Both the position numbers and the translations under genes were made by a program. A stretch of DNA of 64,000 nucleotides, from NCBI GenBank assembly GCA_958426775.1, contig CATZZP010000004.1:1-64000 (forward strand), given 5' to 3'. The notes beneath the pieces are model-generated. The model made no database searches. It saw only the letters and a program-made list of their open reading frames with translations, and had not been told where the DNA came from. Each line of letters begins with the position of its first letter. The stretch's first letter is position 1. This stretch comes from an uncultured Bacillota bacterium. Its GTDB lineage: Bacteria > Bacillota > Clostridia > Lachnospirales > CAG-274. Of the stretch, positions 59,499 to 64,000 are shown one piece after another.

Positions 59499-60593
59499 AT
59501 GAGTTTAGAAAATTACAGTGTATTTATGCCAAGCTACTCTATAGGTAGCAATGTATATGATAAAATAGGCAGTGTATGTAAGCCCTATGGTAATAAGGCT
59601 GTTATTATAGGCGGTAAAACTGCTATGTCCGTTGGGGCAGATAAAATTGAGGAAAAGGCAAGGGCTGAAGGTATTAATATTACTGCAAGGCTTTGGTACG
59701 GCGGAGAGGCAAGTTATGAAAATGTTGACGCCTTAGCTGAAAATGCCCATGTTTTAAGTGCCGATTACATTTTTGCCGTAGGTGGCGGTAAGGCTCTTGA
59801 TACAAGCAAGTGTTTAGGTGTTAAGCTTAATAAGCCCGTATTTACTTTTCCTACAATAGCATCTACCTGTGCGGCTTGTACAAGTGTATCTATTATGTAT
59901 AATACGGACGGTACTTTTAAAGAGCCGTTCTTTTTTAATAATCCACCGTTACATGCTTTTATTAATACATACATTATTGCAAATGCACCATATAAATATA
60001 TGTGGGCAGGTATGGGTGATACCTATGCAAAGTATTATGAGGCGACAGTATCCTCAAGAGGTGAGGAATTGCCCCATTATTTTGAGTTAGGTGCAACAAT
60101 CAGCCTTATGTGTGCTAACCCCGTAATTAAATACGGTAAGGCGGCACTTGAGCAAAATAAAAAGGGCGAAAGCGGCTATGAGCTTGAGCAGTGCGTGCTT
60201 GCAATCATTGTATCAACAGCTATGGCGTCTATTTTACTTACCTTAGAGCATACCGTTCACTATAACAGCGGTCTGGGTCATGCTATCTTTTATTCCTTAA
60301 CCAAATACCCTCATATTGAGGAAAGACATCTTCACGGCGAGGTGGTTGGTTTTGGAATTTTAATTTTATTACTTTGCGATAAAAACTACCATGAATTTGA
60401 AAGGCTTTACAGCTTCAATAAGTCCCTAGGACTGCCAGTTAAGCTTTCGGACATAGAAATAACTGAGGAACAGCTAAAGGCGATATTACCGGATATAGCC
60501 TGTGCCTCAGATATTCAGCATAATCCTTATGTAATAACAGAGGATATGCTTATAAATGCTTTTGACGAGCTGAGAAACTATAACAAAAAATGA
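59499..60593 (+). CDS. GldA-like iron-containing dehydrogenase
   Basis: 364 residues. NAD-binding AVGGGKALDTSKCLG near 91-105 and TIASTCAACTSVSIMY, as in glycerol dehydrogenase-type group III alcohol dehydrogenases. Metal-site candidates are the Asp in MGDTYAKYYE, the His in LEHTVHYNSGLGHAI and the later LHGEVVGFG. Substrate unknown. The ATG at 59499 has GAGAAAGG upstream. Only 22 bases separate it from the ABC binding protein, so it may be co-transcribed. Confidence 0.88.
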   Translation: MSLENYSVFMPSYSIGSNVYDKIGSVCKPYGNKAVIIGGKTAMSVGADKIEEKARAEGINITARLWYGGEASYENVDALAENAHVLSADYIFAVGGGKALDTSKCLGVKLNKPVFTFPTIASTCAACTSVSIMYNTDGTFKEPFFFNNPPLHAFINTYIIANAPYKYMWAGMGDTYAKYYEATVSSRGEELPHYFELGATISLMCANPVIKYGKAALEQNKKGESGYELEQCVLAIIVSTAMASILLTLEHTVHYNSGLGHAIFYSLTKYPHIEERHLHGEVVGFGILILLLCDKNYHEFERLYSFNKSLGLPVKLSDIEITEEQLKAILPDIACASDIQHNPYVITEDMLINAFDELRNYNKK

Positions 60594-60615
60594 CAAGACG
60601 AGAGGAGAAAATCAA

Positions 60616-61641
60616 ATGAAGAAGAAATTTTTAAAGGCAACAAGCATAATAATGGCATTATCCTTTGCATTAACAGGCTGTCAGCAGACAAGTGAGGAGC
60701 AGGGTAATTCTACCGTTACCGAAACCACACAAAATGAGGACACAGCTGATAAGGTTAAGGTAGGCGTTATCCAGATGGTGGAAAACGGTGCCTTTAACGA
60801 TATGCGTCAGGGCTTTATTGATGAGCTTCGTGCAAAGGGCTATACAGAGGATAAGTGTGAAATTGTATATGAAACGGCACAGGGCGATGCAACTAACCTT
60901 AATACTATCTGCCAGAGCATGGTAAGCAACGGTATGGACTTAGTTTGTACCATAGCTACACCTGCTACCCAGGCAATGGTTAACTTAGAAAGCGGTATAC
61001 CCGTAGTATTTGTCGCTGTATCAAACCCTGTAGCGGCAGGTGTAATTACAGATATGTCAGCGGCACCTGATAAAAATGCAACAGGTACATCTAATGCTAT
61101 CCCTGTTGAGGATATATTTGCACTTTCAGACCAGCTTACACCAAACCGTACAAACTACGGTATTGTATATAACACAAGCGAGGTAAACTCAGTTAATACA
61201 GTAAAGGATGCAAAGGAATATCTTGACAGTAAGGGTGTCGGCTATACAGAGGCTGTTGTTACAAACTCATCAGAGGTACAGCAGGCTGTACAGTCCCTTG
61301 TAGGCAAGGTAGATGCTATATTTGTGCCTAACGACAGTGTAATTCAGGATGCAATGAGCATGGTAACAGAGATTGCAAGAGAAAATAAAATCCCTGTATA
61401 TGGCAGCTCTGCTGTTATGGTAGATAGCGGTGCTTTTGCTACAATTGCCGTAAGTGATGTGGAAATAGGTGCAATGTCAGCTGATAAGGCGGTAGAAATA
61501 CTTAACGGCAAGGATATTTCCGAGGTACCTGCAGAGGTTGTGCCTGCGTCAAATACAATAGTAAATAAAACTACTGCCGAAGCAATCGGTGTAGATTTAT
61601 CAGATAAAGAGAATATTCAATTTGTTGAGGATAAACAGTAA
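60616..61641 (+). CDS. ABC transporter substrate-binding lipoprotein (TrpX-like)
   Basis: 341 residues. Signal with LTGCQQ lipobox (C22), then an ABC_sub_bind (periplasmic-binding) fold: KVGVIQMVENGAFNDMRQGF near 45-64, TPATQAMV, IPVVFVAVSNPVAAG, FVPNDSVIQ and IPVYGSSAVMVDSGAFATIA. This family includes tryptophan and tyrosine importers (TrpX), but the ligand cannot be read from sequence. GAGAGGAGAA precedes the ATG. Confidence 0.9.
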   Translation: MKKKFLKATSIIMALSFALTGCQQTSEEQGNSTVTETTQNEDTADKVKVGVIQMVENGAFNDMRQGFIDELRAKGYTEDKCEIVYETAQGDATNLNTICQSMVSNGMDLVCTIATPATQAMVNLESGIPVVFVAVSNPVAAGVITDMSAAPDKNATGTSNAIPVEDIFALSDQLTPNRTNYGIVYNTSEVNSVNTVKDAKEYLDSKGVGYTEAVVTNSSEVQQAVQSLVGKVDAIFVPNDSVIQDAMSMVTEIARENKIPVYGSSAVMVDSGAFATIAVSDVEIGAMSADKAVEILNGKDISEVPAEVVPASNTIVNKTTAEAIGVDLSDKENIQFVEDKQ

Positions 61642-61656
61642 GTCGGAGGTGTTTTA

Positions 61657-62562
61657 ATGCTGCTTGTATTAGGCTCATTACAACAAGGGTTTATATATGC
61701 TCTCCTTGCTTTGGGTATATATATCGGTTTCAGAATTTTAAATATACCTGACTTAACTGCTGAGGGTAGCTTTACCTTTGGCTTGGCAGTATCTGCTGTA
61801 ATAACTATGGCAGGTCACCCTGTTTTAGCTCTTTTGACAGCTGTTGGTGCAGGTCTTTTAGCGGGCTGTGTTACAGGTATTATTCAGACTAAGCTCAGGG
61901 TACATCCCGTTCTTGCAGGTGTACTTACTATGAGCGGTCTTTATTCAATTAATCTTCTGGTAATGGGCAAAAGCTCTAATTTATCCCTTATAGGCAGTGA
62001 TACGGTTTTTAAGCTTGTTCAGTCTATGGGCTTAAGTGCTGAGGCCGCAAAGCTTTTAGTAGCAGCATTAAGTGCAGTAGCTGTGCTTGTGATTATAATT
62101 GTGTTCTTTAAGACACAAATCGGCTTATGTATACGTGCAACAGGGGATAATGAGGATATGGTAAGTGCATCATCAATTAATGTTGATGCTACAAAAATTC
62201 TTGCCGTAGCTATAAGTAACGGTCTTATAGCACTTTCAGGAGCATTGCTTGCTCAATATCAGGGCTTTGCTGATATAAATTCAGGTGTCGGTATATTGGT
62301 AGTGGGTCTTGCTTCTGTTATCATTGGCGAGGCACTTGTAGGTAAAAGAGGTGTAACGGCAGGCTTTATTTCTGCCTTAATAGGCAGCATTGTATATCGC
62401 TTTATTATTGCCGTTGCAATTAATTCAAGCATATTCCCTGCTTTTCTTTTAAAGCTGGTTTCAGCGGTAATTGTAGCCTGTGCCCTTTCTCTTCCTACAA
62501 TTAAATACCATATGGAAAGACATAAAATAAAAAGGGAGGCTCTTAAAAATGCTGGAAATTAA
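61657..62562 (+). CDS. ABC transporter permease (TrpY-like)
   Basis: 301 residues with about eight to nine hydrophobic helices, of the branched-chain amino acid/ribose (BPD_transp_2) type. Conserved GIYIGFRILNIPDLTAEGSF near 20-39 and RATGDNEDMV, GFADINSGVGILVVGLASVI. GGAGGT precedes the ATG; it overlaps the ATPase gene by 14 bases. Confidence 0.92.
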   Translation: MLLVLGSLQQGFIYALLALGIYIGFRILNIPDLTAEGSFTFGLAVSAVITMAGHPVLALLTAVGAGLLAGCVTGIIQTKLRVHPVLAGVLTMSGLYSINLLVMGKSSNLSLIGSDTVFKLVQSMGLSAEAAKLLVAALSAVAVLVIIIVFFKTQIGLCIRATGDNEDMVSASSINVDATKILAVAISNGLIALSGALLAQYQGFADINSGVGILVVGLASVIIGEALVGKRGVTAGFISALIGSIVYRFIIAVAINSSIFPAFLLKLVSAVIVACALSLPTIKYHMERHKIKREALKNAGN

Positions 62563-63346
62563 AAATGCAGTTAAGGTTTTTTCCAAGGGTACTCCTAATG
62601 AGCATACAGCTCTTAATAACCTTAATTTAACTCTTAAAAACGGTGACTATGTAACTATAGTCGGCTCAAACGGTGCAGGTAAGTCTACCCTGTTTAATGC
62701 TGTCTGCGGTAGCTTTTGGCTGGATAACGGCAGTGTAATTGTAGATGGCAGAGATATAAGCTTTTTGCCTGAATTTAAAAGGGCTGCATTTATAGGCAGG
62801 GTTTTTCAGGATCCTATGAAGGGTACGGCACCTAACCTTACTATTGAGGAAAATATTGCCCTTGCTTATGCAAGAGCAAGAAAGGGCAGATTGGCCTTTG
62901 CCGTAACTAAAAAGGACAGAGAAATGTTCAGAACTGCCCTAAGCGAGTTTGGTATGGGTCTTGAGGATAGAATGAAAACTAAGGTGGGACTGCTTTCGGG
63001 CGGTCAAAGACAGGTGGTAACTCTTCTTATGTGTACTTTAGTACCGCCGAAGCTCCTTTTGCTTGATGAGCATACAGCGGCACTTGACCCTGCAACTGCT
63101 GAAAAGGTAATGGAAATTACAAACAGCATAGTAAATAAAAATAAGCTTACCACGCTTATGATTACACATAATCTGTCATCTGCTCTGGTTACGGGCAATC
63201 GTACAATAATGATGGATGAGGGCAGCATTATCCTTGACGTAAGCGGTGAGGAAAGAGCAAATATGTCTATGGATGATGTACTTAATATGTATTCATTAAA
63301 AAGAAACAAGGTATTTGATAATGACAGAATGTTACTTACAAAGTAA
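62549..63346 (+). CDS. ABC transporter ATPase (TrpZ-like)
   Basis: 265 residues. Walker A GSNGAGKST near 38-46, signature LSGGQRQ near 150-156, Walker B LLLLDEHTAALDP and the switch His in TLMITHNL. Energises the upstream permease. GGGAGG precedes the ATG. Completes a binding protein-permease-ATPase importer. Confidence 0.95.
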   Translation: MLEIKNAVKVFSKGTPNEHTALNNLNLTLKNGDYVTIVGSNGAGKSTLFNAVCGSFWLDNGSVIVDGRDISFLPEFKRAAFIGRVFQDPMKGTAPNLTIEENIALAYARARKGRLAFAVTKKDREMFRTALSEFGMGLEDRMKTKVGLLSGGQRQVVTLLMCTLVPPKLLLLDEHTAALDPATAEKVMEITNSIVNKNKLTTLMITHNLSSALVTGNRTIMMDEGSIILDVSGEERANMSMDDVLNMYSLKRNKVFDNDRMLLTK

Positions 63347-63365
63347 TAATTTTTGATAGCCTTAA

Positions 63366-63406
63366 AAAACAGCGGTGTAGATTTATAAAAAATCTATGCC
63401 GCTTTT
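63366..63406 (+). terminator. Terminator after the TrpXYZ-type operon
   Basis: AGCGGTGTAGATT pairs with AATCTATGCCGCT around an A-rich loop, followed by TTTTGCTTT. Confidence 0.8.
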
Positions 63407-63506
63407 GCTTTATAAGTCCTTAAAATGAGGATATATGTAATAATTTGCTAACGGTTTATATTGCTACCTTACTAGGAATAATATACACTTAAATTGAGGT
63501 GGTGCT

Positions 63507-63617
63507 ATGAGATACAGGCTTGCAATAGTAATAGGTATAGCCCTGCTTTTATTTCTCTTTCCTCCTAAGGTAAATGCAGAAAATACAGATATGGGTTATA
63601 TTTTATATGAGTATTAA
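63507..63617 (+). CDS. Predicted 36-residue secreted peptide
   Basis: Begins MRYRLAIVIGIALLLFLFPP and continues KVNAENTDMGYILYEY. This is a basic start, a hydrophobic core and a VNA cleavage site, leaving a 12-residue mature peptide ENTDMGYILYEY. GAGGTGGT lies six bases before the ATG, and the terminator starts at the stop codon. It may be a signalling peptide, a small secreted protein or the leader of a lost gene. Confidence 0.55.
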   Translation: MRYRLAIVIGIALLLFLFPPKVNAENTDMGYILYEY

Positions 63618-63666
63618 AAAAAGGTGTATCCTACGGATTTCATAGTCTGTAGAGATACACCTTTTA
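63616..63666. terminator. Bidirectional terminator between the small peptide gene and the P-type ATPase gene
   Basis: AAAAAAAGGTGTATC pairs with GATACACCTTTT; A and T runs flank both arms. Confidence 0.8.
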
Positions 63667-63678
63667 GTTTATTTATAT

Positions 63679-64000
63679 TTATCTTACGCTTTTGCCAACC
63701 TTACGCTGTATAAACTTAACAATCTCCATAATAGGTATAATCAATATTGCAAGAGCTATAGCAATACCATATTCTACAAGAGAGATATGCTCAAAGCCAA
63801 AGGCATCTGAAAGGAAAGGTATATAAATAACAGCAGTTGTCATAACAAAGGAAGCAATAGTTGCAAGCCAAATATATTTGTTATGGGACTTCATAGTAAA
63901 GATTGAACCACGACGTGAACGCATATTAAAGGAGTGGAAAATCTCTACCATTGACAAGGTTAAAAATGCCATTGTCATACCGTCAGGGCTGTCTGTTATT
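63679..64000 (-). CDS. C-terminal part of a P-type cation-transporting ATPase
   Basis: The readable 106 residues are the last transmembrane region of a P2-type (calcium-type) ATPase: ITDSPDGMTMAFLTLSM, VEIFHSFNMRSRR, then two or three helices and a basic end (KFIQRKVGKSVR). The frame is open to the window edge, so the catalytic domains lie beyond it. Ion specificity cannot be judged from this part. Confidence 0.9.
   Translation of the reverse strand, partial: ITDSPDGMTMAFLTLSMVEIFHSFNMRSRRGSIFTMKSHNKYIWLATIASFVMTTAVIYIPFLSDAFGFEHISLVEYGIAIALAILIIPIMEIVKFIQRKVGKSVR

Noticed and set aside
1..64000. CRISPR arrays, rRNA genes and tRNA genes
   Set aside because: No regularly spaced repeats, rRNA segments or tRNA cloverleaves were recognised on either strand while reading; tRNA absence was not tested by program.

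Overview
The window comes from a low-GC, Gram-positive, spore-forming anaerobe of the class Clostridia, probably a gut species. The evidence is a complete spoIIIAA-AH operon, yqfC-yqfD, an indirect tRNA-Asn charging system (archaeal-type AspRS plus GatCAB under a T-box), an FMN riboswitch, iron-containing alcohol dehydrogenases, AAGGAGG-type ribosome binding sites with some TTG/GTG starts, and classical sigma-A promoters. Family or genus cannot be fixed from the sequence alone.

Layout. 1-5.3 kb is accessory: the 3' remnant of a nucleoside kinase gene, a DUF5684 membrane protein, a metallophosphoesterase, a GNAT acetyltransferase, then a small island of two tandem serine-recombinase modules (a CatA-like acetyltransferase module with a decayed recombinase, and a zinc-protein module with an intact recombinase). 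Each module is bounded by a copy of the 3' end of rlmD, and the intact rlmD follows. 5.3-17.8 kb is conserved core on the minus strand: rlmD, yhaM, the riboflavin operon under an FMN riboswitch, and the recO-yqzL-era-udg-cdd-ybeY-phoH-yqfD-yqfC block. 17.9-28.3 kb holds a MerR regulator divergent from an alcohol dehydrogenase, a secreted CAP protein, prfC, a lipoprotein, deoB-deoA and an SLH-anchored YcdB-type protein. 28.3-33.4 kb is a polysaccharide deacetylase followed by a degraded phage segment (a tape-measure-like gene fused into the deacetylase promoter, zinc-ribbon and membrane mini-genes, and two small phage ORFs joined across a TAG stop).

33.5-39.3 kb is ispD and the T-box-aspS-gatCAB operon, in which the T-box appears to read AAC (Asn), matching non-discriminating AspRS plus amidotransferase. 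39.5-50.5 kb is a long plus-strand run: a YihY membrane protein, MoxR ATPase, DUF58 protein, a very large TPR protein with a J-like N-terminus lacking HPD, an HscC-type Hsp70, ruvAB, a small acidic protein and a membrane-anchored RCC1-like propeller. 50.6-54.4 kb is a sugar/oligosaccharide ABC importer (binding protein and two permeases, no ATPase). 54.5-59.4 kb is spoIIIAA-AH. 59.4-63.4 kb is a GldA-like dehydrogenase followed by a TrpXYZ-type ABC importer. The end holds a predicted 36-residue secreted peptide gene and the C-terminus of a P-type cation ATPase cut by the window edge.

The most unusual signal is the rlmD-3'-end island at 2.55-5.34 kb. Two consecutive modules share the same parts in the same order: rlmD 3' end, a palindrome ending in TTAGGCT, a serine recombinase that stops at KYSSKK just before the usual zinc ribbon, one cargo gene, then another rlmD 3' end. 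This looks like a minimal one-cargo integrative cassette that accumulates in tandem at rlmD.
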